64,000 nt of DNA from Xenorhabdus japonica. Lineage in GTDB: Bacteria > Pseudomonadota > Gammaproteobacteria > Enterobacterales > Enterobacteriaceae. The stretch lies in the NCBI RefSeq assembly GCF_900115195.1, contig NZ_FOVO01000003.1, positions 62,001 through 126,000 on the forward strand, in the 5' to 3' direction. Below, one piece after another: positions 26,105-35,823 of this stretch. The notes beneath the pieces were generated by a model. The model was not told the DNA's origin, did not search any database, and worked only from the letters and a program-made list of their open reading frames with translations. Position numbers and translations under genes: made by a program. Positions within the stretch are counted from its first letter, which is position 1; the number at the start of each line of letters is the position of its first letter.

Positions 26105-26606
26105 TTGTTTTCCCCTTTCTTTAACAATTGAATTCAGACCTACTGCAAACACATACTCAATATTTCTAATACATTGAATCTCCTATTAATGAATAGGATA
26201 GTTGTAAATATGAAACTGTATCGAAAATCTATCTCAAAATTTCATTTCGCATGGTTTTATATTTCGTTACATAAGAAAATATGTCGCTAGATTATCATTT
26301 GAAGGTTTAAAGAAAATTGCTATCAGTCAGAAAAATTAAGATAGACTGTTTTGATAGGTTAAAAAAATATTTTATTCCAATTAATCGTAAATTTTATTTT
26401 TTAATGTCGTATATTTTCAATATAAAGGTATTTTTATCTGTTTCTGGTAACATTTTATTAATTTTATGATAAAAAAATTGTGATGTTTTTATCATAAAAT
26501 GGAAAATAATGTACTTTAGTAATTCGTTTCAGCCAAAAAAATATCCCTACTAAATAGCAGAGATATTATTTTAGATAGACTGTAGATGTAGCAAAGATAG
26601 GTAACA
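26105..26606 (-). promoter_or_regulatory. manXYZ upstream region with a perfect 15-bp inverted repeat
   Basis: This 500-base gap has no gene. It is very AT-rich. At 26461-26475 and 26486-26500 a perfect inverted repeat (ATTTTATGATAAAAA / TTTTTATCATAAAAT) with a 10-base spacer stands out; the spacer contains TGTGATG, a partial CRP half-site. The repeat may be an sdaA-side terminator or a regulatory palindrome for manXYZ. No clear Mlc operator was found. Confidence 0.45.
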
Positions 26607-26638
26607 ATATCACTCATTACAGGATGAATGAGTGATAT
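26607..26638 (-). terminator. sdaA terminator candidate
   Basis: A 12-bp perfect stem (ATATCACTCATT / AATGAGTGATAT) with an 8-nt loop begins seven bases beyond the sdaA stop; the T-tail on the minus strand is weak. Confidence 0.6.
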
Positions 26639-26644
26639 CTTATA

Positions 26645-28009
26645 TTAGTCACACTGAACTTTTATTGCCAAGCCACCGCGTGAAGTTTCACGGTATTTCG
26701 CGTTCATATCTTTACCCGTTTCATACATAGTTTCAATGACTTTATCGAGTGAAACACGTGGTTCACTGGTACGGCGCAGTGCCATACGTGCAGCATTGAT
26801 TGCCTTGACTGACGCAATAGCATTACGCTCAATACAAGGAACTTGCACTTGGCCTGCAACAGGGTCACAAGTCAGGCCAAGGTTATGTTCCATGCCAATT
26901 TCTGCTGCGATGCAAACCTGCTCAGGGCTGGCTCCAAGTAATTCTGCAATGCCGGCTGCTGCCATAGAGCAAGCAACACCAACTTCACCCTGACAGCCAA
27001 CTTCAGCGCCAGAAATAGAGGCATTCATCTTATATAAGATACCGACTGCACCAGAAGCCAGGAAATAGCGGGTATACAATTCCGGTGTTACTGGCTCAAT
27101 ACAGTGGTTGTAATAGGCTAAAACAGCAGGGACTATCCCACATGCGCCATTGGTTGGTGCTGTAACAACACGGCCACCAGCGGCATTTTCTTCATTGACA
27201 GCCAATGCATACATGTTGATTAAATCAACAACATTCATTGGGTCATTAGACAATTTGTTCGATGATGTCAGCATACGGTGTAATGCCGCTGCGCGGCGAG
27301 GAACACGCAATGGGCCTGGTAAAACCCCTTCTGTGTTCAGGCCACGATCGATACAGGCTTGCATGGTTGCCCATACATCCGCGAAATACTCAGCGATTTC
27401 TTCTTTGCTGTGTAAATCCAATTCATTTTTCATCATCAAGCCAGAAACGGACAAACCTGTTTTGCTACAGTTCATCAGCAGCTCTGCCGCGGAACTGTAT
27501 GGGTAAGAAACAGGTCTGGTATCTTGGGATGGCTTGCTAAAGTGTTCTTCATCAACAATGAAACCACCACCGATGGAGTAGTAGGTTTTGCTGTAGATTT
27601 TTTTATCACCAGCAAACGCATGAATTTGCATGCCGTTTTCGTGCAGTGATAGGTTATCGCTACGGAAGTTCATACCGCCATCGCGAGGAAAATCGACTTC
27701 CTGTAAACCGTTTGCCAGTGGCAAACGTTGAGTTCGCTCAACATCACAAATAAAACCTGGAATTGAATCAATATCAACGGTTGCTGGCATATTCCCCGCC
27801 AGACCCATGATGATAGCGATATCCGTATGGTGACCTTTCCCGGTTAATGAAAGTGAGCCGTATACATCAACAGCTACACGCGTGATAGAGGACATTACCC
27901 CCAAGTTTACAAGATCATCGACAAATTGTTTGCCTGCTTTCATAGGACCAACAGTATGAGAGCTGGATGGGCCAATACCCACCTTAAACATGTCGAAAAC
28001 GCTAATCAC
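26645..28009 (-). CDS. sdaA: L-serine dehydratase (iron-sulfur)
   Basis: Deaminates L-serine to pyruvate and ammonia using an oxygen-sensitive [4Fe-4S] cluster. The 454 residues match E. coli SdaA in length and sequence: FDMFKVGIGPSSSHTVGPMKAG at the start of the beta domain, APTNGACGIVPAVLAYY and GAEVGCQGEVGVACSMAAAG in the alpha domain, cluster cysteines in GACG, LTCDPV and VPCIERN, and the conserved ending KVQCD. The start is GTG (28007-28009) preceded by AGGAG, as in E. coli. It lies in the conserved block with nudL and pabB. Confidence 0.97.
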   Translation of the reverse strand: MISVFDMFKVGIGPSSSHTVGPMKAGKQFVDDLVNLGVMSSITRVAVDVYGSLSLTGKGHHTDIAIIMGLAGNMPATVDIDSIPGFICDVERTQRLPLANGLQEVDFPRDGGMNFRSDNLSLHENGMQIHAFAGDKKIYSKTYYSIGGGFIVDEEHFSKPSQDTRPVSYPYSSAAELLMNCSKTGLSVSGLMMKNELDLHSKEEIAEYFADVWATMQACIDRGLNTEGVLPGPLRVPRRAAALHRMLTSSNKLSNDPMNVVDLINMYALAVNEENAAGGRVVTAPTNGACGIVPAVLAYYNHCIEPVTPELYTRYFLASGAVGILYKMNASISGAEVGCQGEVGVACSMAAAGIAELLGASPEQVCIAAEIGMEHNLGLTCDPVAGQVQVPCIERNAIASVKAINAARMALRRTSEPRVSLDKVIETMYETGKDMNAKYRETSRGGLAIKVQCD

Positions 28010-28178
28010 GCCAGACTCCTTTAAGAAGAAAGAGATATAGTTATATATATTAAAGCGCGCTACTTTACTGTTATTTAGTAGTGTTGATAAAGGAGTTTAC
28101 AGTTTTTTTTTAATTATAATAGCAATTGATATGATTATGGATAAGTAATGCACAGTTTTATGGCATTTTGTGTCCAAT

Positions 28179-28748
28179 TCAGGGTGTTTTTTGAACTTGT
28201 AGTGCTAAGCGATAAATAATGGCGGCAGTTAATCCCCAAATCATATGCTTTTGGTGCCAATAAAAATAGACTCGGTGCTGTCGGTTACGGCGTTTTATAT
28301 CCAGGTACCGATAATGAGGAAGGGAAAGCGCATCAAACAGTGGAATTTCAAAAATGTTTGCTACTTCTACGGGGTTTATCTGAAAAGAAATGGGCTCGGA
28401 AATTAGTCCGATTACTGGAGTGACACAATAACCTCCAATACTATCTAAAGGGGCTAATTGCCCCAATATTTGAACTTTATCTTGCGGTAAACTAACTTCT
28501 TCTTCTGCTTCACGCAAGGCGGTGGCAATAAGGGAAGAGTCTTCAGGATCTGCTGTTCCGCCTGGAAAAGCAATTTGTCCTGCGTGAGAGCGAAGATTTG
28601 CAGAACGTTGGGTGAATAACAACGTTGGTTCTGGCTTACATATAATCGGCAATAACACTGCGGCATTCCGTTGGTTGCTCGGTAAATGTGCTGGGTGTGT
28701 AGGAAGTTGTAATTGAAACCGATGGATGAAGTCAGAAATCGATATCAT
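28179..28748 (-). CDS. nudL: Nudix hydrolase NudL, putative CoA pyrophosphatase
   Basis: A 189-residue protein with the NudL/YeaB signature: LLPIICKPEPTLLFTQRS, RSHAGQIAFPGG, and a Nudix box GGTADPEDSSLIATALREAEEEVSL with metal-binding Glu residues, followed by PLDSIGGYCVTPVIG. Family members cleave coenzyme A or its derivatives to 4'-phosphopantetheine and 3',5'-ADP. Its ATG overlaps the TGA of pabB by four bases (ATGA), so the two are translationally coupled. Confidence 0.94.
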   Translation of the reverse strand: MISISDFIHRFQLQLPTHPAHLPSNQRNAAVLLPIICKPEPTLLFTQRSANLRSHAGQIAFPGGTADPEDSSLIATALREAEEEVSLPQDKVQILGQLAPLDSIGGYCVTPVIGLISEPISFQINPVEVANIFEIPLFDALSLPHYRYLDIKRRNRQHRVYFYWHQKHMIWGLTAAIIYRLALQVQKTP

Positions 28749-30115
28749 GGTATATAGAGTTTCCCTAATTGAGGTAAGATTCGTCCGAGTTTATCAAATG
28801 TTTCCTGATATTCTTTTTCAGCGATGCTGTCTGCAACTATACCACCACCAGCCCAACAATAAATTTTTCTTTTTTCTGTCAGTAAGGTACGGATGGTAAT
28901 ATTGCTGTCCATTGTACCGCAGAAACTAATATAGCCAATAGCACCGCAATATCCATGTCTGCGATGCGGTTCTAACTCTTCAATGATTTCCATGGCTCGA
29001 ATTTTAGGGGCACCAGTAATTGAACCACCAGGAAAACAAGCACGGAGTAAGTCAGTAGCATGATAGATATCAGGCAAAACTGCTGTTATGGTGCTGACCA
29101 GATGGTGTACGGCCGGAAAAGGCTCAACAACAAATAACTCAGGTACTTTGACAGAGCCTGGTGCCGCAACCCGCCCAATGTCATTTCTCAGTAGGTCAAC
29201 AATCATCAGGTTTTCAGCGCGATCTTTTCGTGAATGGGCTAATTTCCCTGCTTGCAGCTGATCTTCTGCGGGATCTTCCAATCGTGGCAATGTTCCTTTT
29301 ATTGGGCGGGTCTGAATATGATTGTCTTCCAGAAGAATAAAGCGTTCAGGTGAAACACTAATAACGCAGTGCTTAGGTAAACGGATAAAGGCAGAGAAGG
29401 GGGCACGGTTACTTTTATTGAGCTGGATAAATGCTTGCCATTCATCTCCCTTATAATTGGCATGGAACCGCTGTGATAAATTGACTTGATAGCAATCTCC
29501 ATCTCGTAGATAGCGATGGATTTGAGCAATTTTTTCTTGGTATTGCTGTGCTGCCATGTTGGATTGCCATTGACTTGTCAGAGTAAAGTCTTCTTTTCTA
29601 TTTTCCCGCAGAGACTCTAACCATGTCAGCCGTTCGTCAATATTGTGGTAGCTCAGTAATGTTGCTCTCTGTAGCTGATGATCAATAATCAAACCCCAAT
29701 TGTAGATACCTATGGCCATATCGGGAAAATTCAGTTCATTGACGGCTAATTCGGGTAATTTTTCGATGCGGCGCCCAAGATCGTATCCCCATATTCCTAA
29801 TGCTCCTCCTTGAAAAGGGAGGTCAGGATCAAACTGAGCGTTAATATCATAGGTACGAAGATGGTTTTTTAATAGCAGGAAGGGATCTTCCTGAGAAAGA
29901 GAAACCTTACCATGATGATTAATTTCGGTCGATTCCCTTTGGGTGACAAGTGTTGTCATAGGTTCGGCGACGAGAATATCAAATCGATTATGTGGATGTT
30001 CCGCCGTTCCAGAATGTAGCAGCATGGCCCAAGGTAATACAGAAAGGGGAGCAAAATAGTGAATAGCAAGATCAGGAGAATAAGGTAATTGTCGTTTTTG
30101 TAATGCAATTTTCAT
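28745..30115 (-). CDS. pabB: Aminodeoxychorismate synthase component I
   Basis: With PabA it converts chorismate and glutamine to 4-amino-4-deoxychorismate for folate synthesis. The 456-residue product carries the N-terminal SVLPWAMLLHSGTAEHPHNRFD segment (the tryptophan-site region) and the chorismate-binding domain: GDCYQVNLSQRF, SPERFILL, TRPIKGTLPR, DRAENLMIVDLLRNDIGRV, FPGGSITGAPK and YCGAIGYISF. The PIKGT lysine typical of PabB rather than anthranilate synthase is present. The frame opens 15 codons earlier, but MKIALQKRQLPY at 30115 fits the homologous start better; neither has a strong ribosome site. Confidence 0.95.
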   Translation of the reverse strand: MKIALQKRQLPYSPDLAIHYFAPLSVLPWAMLLHSGTAEHPHNRFDILVAEPMTTLVTQRESTEINHHGKVSLSQEDPFLLLKNHLRTYDINAQFDPDLPFQGGALGIWGYDLGRRIEKLPELAVNELNFPDMAIGIYNWGLIIDHQLQRATLLSYHNIDERLTWLESLRENRKEDFTLTSQWQSNMAAQQYQEKIAQIHRYLRDGDCYQVNLSQRFHANYKGDEWQAFIQLNKSNRAPFSAFIRLPKHCVISVSPERFILLEDNHIQTRPIKGTLPRLEDPAEDQLQAGKLAHSRKDRAENLMIVDLLRNDIGRVAAPGSVKVPELFVVEPFPAVHHLVSTITAVLPDIYHATDLLRACFPGGSITGAPKIRAMEIIEELEPHRRHGYCGAIGYISFCGTMDSNITIRTLLTEKRKIYCWAGGGIVADSIAEKEYQETFDKLGRILPQLGKLYIP

Positions 30116-30265
30116 GACGGAATCAGTGTTGGTATTTGGCAAATTCACAAGAAATAACATATTAACCCGCGGAGATTATCATAGAATCTTACTCCTGACT
30201 TGGGATAAAAAAGGCTATAATCGCCATTTGCCATTAATCGTTATGTTTTGTTTGAGGTTATAGTT

Positions 30266-30448
30266 ATGTTTTCAGATATGCCAGCATTATCCCATGAAGA
30301 GCAGCAAGTTGCTGTAGAAAGGATCCATCAGCTCATTTCAGAAGGGATGAGCAGCGGGGAAGCTATTGCCATCGTAGCTCAGAAATTACGTGAAAAGTAT
30401 CAAGATAATGAGCAGATCCATGTTGTATTTGAGGATGATGAAAAATAG
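30266..30448 (+). CDS. yoaH: UPF0181 protein YoaH
   Basis: A 60-residue protein nearly superposable on E. coli Yoa[41 protein letters not shown] and an acidic tail (FEDDE). Its function is unknown. I start at ATG 30266 with GAGG at 30254-30257; the frame opens six codons earlier. It is transcribed divergently from pabB, the arrangement seen in E. coli. Confidence 0.93.
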   Translation: MFSDMPALSHEEQQVAVERIHQLISEGMSSGEAIAIVAQKLREKYQDNEQIHVVFEDDEK

Positions 30449-30550
30449 TCGCAACGCATTTTTAACAAAAATCACATAATTACTTTCTACTACATGTTAA
30501 TTTACCGAAACTTTTAATCCATATTATTTGGATGGTAATAGGAGGTAATA

Positions 30551-30922
30551 ATGAAGGCAAATCAATTTATTCGTCGTATTGGTTTATTGAGTGCAGGTGT
30601 TCTGTTTTCTGTTTCGTTCACTGCAACAGCTGCTGAGAATGAACGTGTGGCGAAGTTTATTTCTTGTAAAAATTTAACCAAAGATCAAGTAGCGGCACAG
30701 GTTAAGCAAGATTTTTTACAAAATCGTATTCATCACTGGGATAAAGACAGAAAGCAATTAGGCACTGCAAAACCGATTGCATGGGTAAATGTCAATGATA
30801 TTATTGGTGATACAAGCGTTTTGCAGGTTCCACTTATTGTCCGGGGCACAAAAAAGGACAAAAGTTATAATGTCACAATTGATTGTCAAAAAAAGACTAT
30901 TAGTTATAGTGAAGTAAAGTAA
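30551..30922 (+). CDS. yebF: YebF-like secreted protein
   Basis: A 123-residue protein with a clear Sec signal peptide (residues 1-28, ending TATAAEN). The mature part matches E. coli YebF: a Cys pair (ISCKNLTKD ... TIDCQKK), AAQVKQDFLQNRIHHWDKD, KPIAWVNVNDIIGD and VPLIVRGTKKDKSYNV. YebF is exported to the periplasm and then released to the medium through OmpF/OmpC-type porins; its fold resembles the colicin M immunity protein, but its role is unknown. A GGAGG ribosome site precedes ATG 30551 and a good terminator follows. Confidence 0.88.
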   Translation: MKANQFIRRIGLLSAGVLFSVSFTATAAENERVAKFISCKNLTKDQVAAQVKQDFLQNRIHHWDKDRKQLGTAKPIAWVNVNDIIGDTSVLQVPLIVRGTKKDKSYNVTIDCQKKTISYSEVK

Positions 30923-30954
30923 ATAATTTGTCATGCTATCTTTTAAATATGTGC

Positions 30955-30985
30955 GGGATACTGGGAAGGTATCCCGTTTTGTTTA
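30955..30985 (+). terminator. yebF terminator
   Basis: An 8-bp perfect stem (CGGGATAC / GTATCCCG) with a 7-nt loop and a TTTTGTTT tail. Confidence 0.85.
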
Positions 30986-30994
30986 AACTGCTAA

Positions 30995-31957
<963 letters not shown>

Positions 31958-31961
31958 CTGA

Positions 31962-31995
31962 GATAACCACCCGCAAAGAGGTGGTTATCCTTTTA
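31962..31995. terminator. Bidirectional terminator between pip and holE
   Basis: A perfect 10-bp stem (GATAACCACC / GGTGGTTATC) with an 8-nt loop lies between convergent stops, followed by CTTTTATC on the plus strand. Confidence 0.75.
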
Positions 31996-32003
31996 TCATC
32001 CTC

Positions 32004-32234
32004 TTAACGACTTTTTGGCTCGTAAGGTAAACGTGACAGAAATCTTGATTGCTGGCGGTAGTGGTGCAAGCGTTGTTGGAAATATTCTCGTAGATGTGGT
32101 GGTTGTACTTGCTCAATGGTGTCAGGAATGACAGGCATATTATAGCGCTCTTTAAAAGCAACACCGGATGCTGCTAAATCAACATTGATCTTATCCATCT
32201 CATCTTTAGATAATTTGGCTAAGTTATGTTCCAT
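32004..32234 (-). CDS. holE: DNA polymerase III theta subunit
   Basis: A 76-residue protein, the same length as E. coli HolE, with the nearly invariant blocks [35 protein letters not shown] and [10 protein letters not shown]. Theta binds and stabilises the epsilon proofreading subunit in the polymerase III core. In E. coli holE also lies close to the copC/copD/yebY cluster. Ribosome site AGAGAGG precedes ATG 32234. Confidence 0.96.
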   Translation of the reverse strand: MEHNLAKLSKDEMDKINVDLAASGVAFKERYNMPVIPDTIEQVQPPHLREYFQQRLHHYRQQSRFLSRLPYEPKSR

Positions 32235-32568
32235 TACGACCTCTCTGAAAATTTATTTTTTATTTCTCTGGTAAGAAAATTAATCGATTCTTTTTTGTTT
32301 ATCAAATTGTTTAAATAAGGTCAAAAAAACGCCCTGTAAATATAAATAATATCAATTCTCATTTATATTAAAAGTGTTTTTTGAATAAAAATATAATTAA
32401 ATAAAATTGATTCTTATTTTCTTATATTTAATGAGATTTATTCTTGTTGACTAATGTAAATAAATGATTATTTATCAATTGGTTAATTATTTTAATTTTA
32501 TTTTTGTTTTATGTGATTTTAATTGGCATAATACGCTGAGTTTAATGAATTATTAGGAGAGTTGGCCG
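32235..32568 (+). promoter_or_regulatory. AT-rich ftnA upstream region
   Basis: A 334-base gap between divergent holE and ftnA with no gene. TTGACT at 32447-32452 with ATTTAT at 32470-32475 (17-bp spacing) is a possible ftnA promoter, and GATTATTTATC within it resembles part of a Fur site. The extreme A/T content would suit H-NS silencing, which Fur is known to relieve at ftnA in E. coli; that model is only inferred here. Confidence 0.4.
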
Positions 32569-33075
32569 ATGTTAAAACAAGAAATGATCAAAAAATTAAA
32601 TGAGCAATTAAATTTAGAGTTTTATTCTGCGAATTTATACCTGCAGATGAGTGCATGGTGTAGTGATAACGGTTATGAAGGCGCAGCAGCATTTTTGAGA
32701 ACGCATTCGCAGGAAGAAATGCAGCATATGCAACGCCTGTTTGATTATTTGGGTGATACTGGTTCAATGCCTGTATTGGGTGCTATTCAGGCTCCTCCTG
32801 TTAAGTTCAATTCTATTTCTGATGTGTTTAATCAGACTTATGAGCATGAAAAATTGATCACAGAAGAGATCAACAAACTTGCTCATGTAGCGATGACGAC
32901 ACAAGACTACTCTACTTTTAATTTCTTGCAGTGGTATGTTGCTGAACAGCATGAAGAAGAAAAACTGTTCAAATCTATTCTGGATAAATTGGGTATGGTG
33001 GGTGAAAGTGGAAAAGCGCTGTTCTTGTTGGATAAAGAACTTAAGGGACTGTCTATGGCACCAGCACACGCCTGA
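32569..33075 (+). CDS. ftnA: Non-haem ferritin
   Basis: A 168-residue ferritin subunit of the bacterial FtnA type; 24 subunits form an iron-storage cage. The four-helix bundle shows the ferroxidase ligands: Glu17 in [14 protein letters not shown], Glu and His in [15 protein letters not shown], and Glu/Gln in [11 protein letters not shown]. Sequence follows E. coli FtnA through the final KELKGLS. It sits next to copper and metal-related genes and opposite holE. An AGGAGAG ribosome site precedes ATG 32569. Confidence 0.96.
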   Translation: MLKQEMIKKLNEQLNLEFYSANLYLQMSAWCSDNGYEGAAAFLRTHSQEEMQHMQRLFDYLGDTGSMPVLGAIQAPPVKFNSISDVFNQTYEHEKLITEEINKLAHVAMTTQDYSTFNFLQWYVAEQHEEEKLFKSILDKLGMVGESGKALFLLDKELKGLSMAPAHA

Positions 33076-33077
33076 TA

Positions 33078-33147
33078 TATATTCTTCATCTTTCAATTTG
33101 CTGTTTTGCTGGCTACTCTGCTACTTGGAATCGACAGGGTAGAGATA
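33078..33147 (+). repeat. Short interspersed repeat, internally deleted copy
   Basis: Starts TATATTCTTCATCTTTCAA, has TTTTGCTGGCTACTCTGC in the middle and ends ACTTGGAATCGACAGGGTA. It resembles the longer repeat at 50540-50662 with its centre removed. It directly follows the ftnA stop codon. Confidence 0.55.
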
Positions 33148-33376
33148 GCCAGATAGACCAATTTGATCTGTTTTTCCACCGTACTTCCTGTTTTTCACGT
33201 GTTTTTTTCATGTATTGTGAAATCGGAGTTACGGTTCTTTTTTTTATCTTCATTTTTGCGTAGTACTTCACAGGTCCAGACATTACTTGCCGATTGCCGC
33301 AGATTAAACAAATTTTTTGATATAGAATCCTCGCTCAGTCATAAAAAATTCAACTGCATATTAAAGGGTTATCTAT
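33148..33376 (+). promoter_or_regulatory. copC upstream region
   Basis: No convincing gene. A -10-like TATAGAAT is at about 33319-33326, 50 bases before copC. No palindrome typical of CueR or CpxR binding was recognised. Confidence 0.3.
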
Positions 33377-33763
33377 ATGTTTATTCTTAACATACGTTCA
33401 TTCTGGACCAAATTATCTACTCTTGTGGTTCTGTTTGTTGGTATGTCTTGTCAGCAGGCTTTGGCGCATGCACATTTGAAAGATCAGACTCCTACAGAAA
33501 ACACAACAGTTGAAGCTGCCCCACAAGCCATTACTCTGATCTTTTCAGAACGCATTGAACTTGGATTCAGTAAGGTAAAATTGATTGGCCCAGAAAAGAC
33601 TGCGATTAAAACTGGTAAGTTGGAACTCGATCCTGAAACTAAAACTAAGTTAATCCTGCCAGTTGAAGGACTGCTTGCTGCGGGTAAATACAGTGTTGAC
33701 TGGAGTGTACTCTCTGTCGACGGTCATAAGACAAAAGGCGTTTATAGCTTTACTGTAAGATAA
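33377..33763 (+). CDS. copC: Periplasmic copper-binding protein CopC (YobA)
   Basis: A 128-residue protein with a signal peptide ending at ALA, so that mature CopC begins HAHLKDQTP with the N-terminal copper-ligand histidine. The beta-barrel core (EAAPQAITLIFSERIELGFSKVKL) and the conserved VLSVDGHKTKGVYSFTV with the second histidine are typical of the YobA/CopC family, which binds Cu(II). It overlaps copD by one base (TAATG), giving a copC-copD-yebY operon as in E. coli yobA-yebZ-yebY. Confidence 0.93.
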   Translation: MFILNIRSFWTKLSTLVVLFVGMSCQQALAHAHLKDQTPTENTTVEAAPQAITLIFSERIELGFSKVKLIGPEKTAIKTGKLELDPETKTKLILPVEGLLAAGKYSVDWSVLSVDGHKTKGVYSFTVR

Positions 33764-34779
33764 TGATCTCTCTAGAGGCACTATACGTATTCTGTCGTTT
33801 CTCTCATTTTGTGGTCGTTATGTTGATGTTCGGCCTTAGCTTATTCACGGTAATGCTGATTTCTGGTCCGTTATCGATACTAATGAGAGAACGGTTGAGA
33901 GTTGGAATTTTAATTAGTACTGTACTGGCTTTTATAACCTCGATAGTCTGGTTCATCGTACAAGCTGGATTAATGGGGGATGGCTGGTACGATGTTTATG
34001 CGCCAGATATCTGGCTAGCTGTGTTGGGAACCTCATTTGGGCAAGTATGGAAATGGCAGTTATTGATTGCTGCTCTTGCTGTTGGTGGTTTGTTCCTTCC
34101 CAACGTTAGAGTCAGGAATTTTCTGTTATTGGGTTGCTCAATCATTTTACTCTCCAGTCATGCTTTCATTGGACATGCGGCCATGCATGAAGGAAGCATA
34201 GGGCTATTACTTCAAGCCAATCAGGTTATTCATTTACTGAGCGCAGGTTATTGGTTTGGGGGATTGTGGCCATTTTTACTGTGTCTACAATTTCTGCGTT
34301 TAAGGCGAACATCAGAAATAAATTTATCCCCTAATAATGTATGTTTAGGTAATGGAGTATATGCAAAAAATATGGGGGGGAAAACAAACAATGATATAAG
34401 TAACAATCTGGATAATAGTGAAAATATTGCGATTAATCTATATTCAGACAGCGTATCAGCCATGAGAAAATTTTCTCTTTATGGGCATTTTGCTGTTTTT
34501 CTGGTAATTGTGACGGGAATTGTAAGTAGTGTAATTCTGATTCCGGGTTGGCCCATTTTCAGTCAAGCTCTTTCTGAATATCAATCCATGCTATGGCTAA
34601 AAATAGTTCTGGTTATTGGAATGGTACTTTTGGCCTTGATAAATCGTTATATTTTAGTTCCAAAATTAAAACAGAAAAGATGCTATCAACAATTGATAAT
34701 CAATAGTTGGCTGGAAATTATTCTGGGTACAACTGCACTGTTATGTGTGGCTATTTTTACAACACAACCTCCTGCATGA
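33763..34779 (+). CDS. copD: Copper-resistance inner-membrane protein CopD (YebZ)
   Basis: A 338-residue membrane protein with eight predicted helices: FCRFSHFVVVMLMFGLSLF at the N-terminus, GDGWYDVYAPDIWLAVLGTSFGQVWKWQ, HAFIGHAAMHEG, HLLSAGYWFGGLWPFLL and GHFAVFLVIVTGIVSS. It is thought to move copper across the inner membrane together with CopC. It is about 48 residues longer than E. coli YebZ because of a hydrophilic, Asn/Ser-rich insertion (about residues 182-225) in the loop after the helix WPFLLCLQFL. The remainder aligns without gaps of note. Confidence 0.92.
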   Translation: MISLEALYVFCRFSHFVVVMLMFGLSLFTVMLISGPLSILMRERLRVGILISTVLAFITSIVWFIVQAGLMGDGWYDVYAPDIWLAVLGTSFGQVWKWQLLIAALAVGGLFLPNVRVRNFLLLGCSIILLSSHAFIGHAAMHEGSIGLLLQANQVIHLLSAGYWFGGLWPFLLCLQFLRLRRTSEINLSPNNVCLGNGVYAKNMGGKTNNDISNNLDNSENIAINLYSDSVSAMRKFSLYGHFAVFLVIVTGIVSSVILIPGWPIFSQALSEYQSMLWLKIVLVIGMVLLALINRYILVPKLKQKRCYQQLIINSWLEIILGTTALLCVAIFTTQPPA

Positions 34780-34875
34780 TTCTTGAATGATGGGTGCAAA
34801 TCCAGGTACATAACAGGTACATAAATAGAAAAATTAGCCATAAAATCATGATATGTATCTATCAGGAGAATGATA

Positions 34876-35226
34876 ATGAAACGACTATTCTGGGCTTTGC
34901 CTTTTTTGCTTCTTTCTTTTCAGGGGACAGCAGCACCGATAAAAACCATTAGCAAGCTACAGTTTGGTAAACAATGGGCATTTACTCGCGAAGAAGTTAT
35001 GCTTGATTGTCGATCAGGCGGCGCGTTATTTGTGATAAATCCCAGCACATTGATGCAGTATCCGTTGAACGAACATGCAACACAACTTATGAAATCTAAT
35101 AAAGTTATTGCATCATCATTAGATATGATCCTCTTAAATAATCCTGAACATCCCAACCAAAAAATGAGCATTGAGCCATTCCAGAAAGCGGCGTTGGCTT
35201 TATGTGATCATTCAGGTGATAAATAG
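34876..35226 (+). CDS. yebY: YebY-family (DUF2511) periplasmic protein
   Basis: A 116-residue protein with a signal peptide ([20 protein letters not shown]). The mature part has the family motif [32 protein letters not shown] and a C-terminal LCDH; one Cys lies in each half and may pair. It is encoded downstream of copC-copD as in E. coli. The role is unknown, presumably linked to copper. ATG 34876 has AGGAGA eight bases upstream; the ATG at 34870 is too close to it. Confidence 0.9.
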   Translation: MKRLFWALPFLLLSFQGTAAPIKTISKLQFGKQWAFTREEVMLDCRSGGALFVINPSTLMQYPLNEHATQLMKSNKVIASSLDMILLNNPEHPNQKMSIEPFQKAALALCDHSGDK

Positions 35227-35318
35227 GTGATAAAAAGTAAGGTAATGGCTAATTGATGTTTTCGGAAAAAACCATCACTTCATCTAACCGATAATGATTA
35301 AAATTTGGTAAATTATTG

Positions 35319-35438
35319 CATGTCAACTACGCTTTAGATGATAAGTTGTTCTACGTCTCAATGGCAACTTTTGTGCAAGGCTCTTTAACAGAGCCATTTT
35401 TCCTAGGCCGAGTAGAGGAGTAAACTCGGCCTTTTTTT
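35319..35438 (+). ncRNA. sdsR: SdsR (RyeB/SraC-locus) small regulatory RNA
   Basis: The region past yebY matches E. coli SdsR in architecture and sequence: a 5' part GCATGTCAACTACGC, the conserved AATGGCAACTTTTGTGCAAG, a hairpin GGCTCT ttaaca AGAGCC followed by ATTTTTCCTAGG, then a terminator GGCCGAGT / ACTCGGCC with a T7 tail ending about 35438. In E. coli SdsR is a SigmaS-dependent, Hfq-binding RNA from the same neighbourhood (next to yebY) that represses porin and stress genes. A -10-like TAAATT is at 35309-35314. The 5' end is estimated. An antisense SraC/RyeA transcript may exist but cannot be seen directly. Confidence 0.82.
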
Positions 35439-35823
35439 GTTTATCATAAAGAGTGAGTATTTTTACTCTCTTTTCAATAAATTATCTTATTTTATTATAT
35501 GTATAATAAATAAATTATAATAAAACAACTACTTATAGTAATGGCAGCGTGTTTTATAATAAGAATATGAATAAGAGCACGGTTCTGAATGCAAGTCAGC
35601 TTATCTTTTAATATAAGCTGTGATATATCCCTAAATTTTATAAGTGAATGCTGGTAAAAATAATTAAAGGAAATTTAAATTTAGTAAGACAGGTGGCATT
35701 TTGAAAAAATTTAAAGTTATAGAGATAGTTTATTCTTAGAAATAGCCTATTAAATATGGTAAAAATCTTACATGAAATTATTGTGTTCATTTTGTTAAAT
35801 ATTTATCGGTTGTATGGGAGCTT
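35439..35823. other. Non-coding AT-rich stretch between sdsR and msrC
   Basis: No open frame or clear structure on either strand. It would contain the msrC promoter and any promoter for a transcript antisense to sdsR. Confidence 0.4.
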
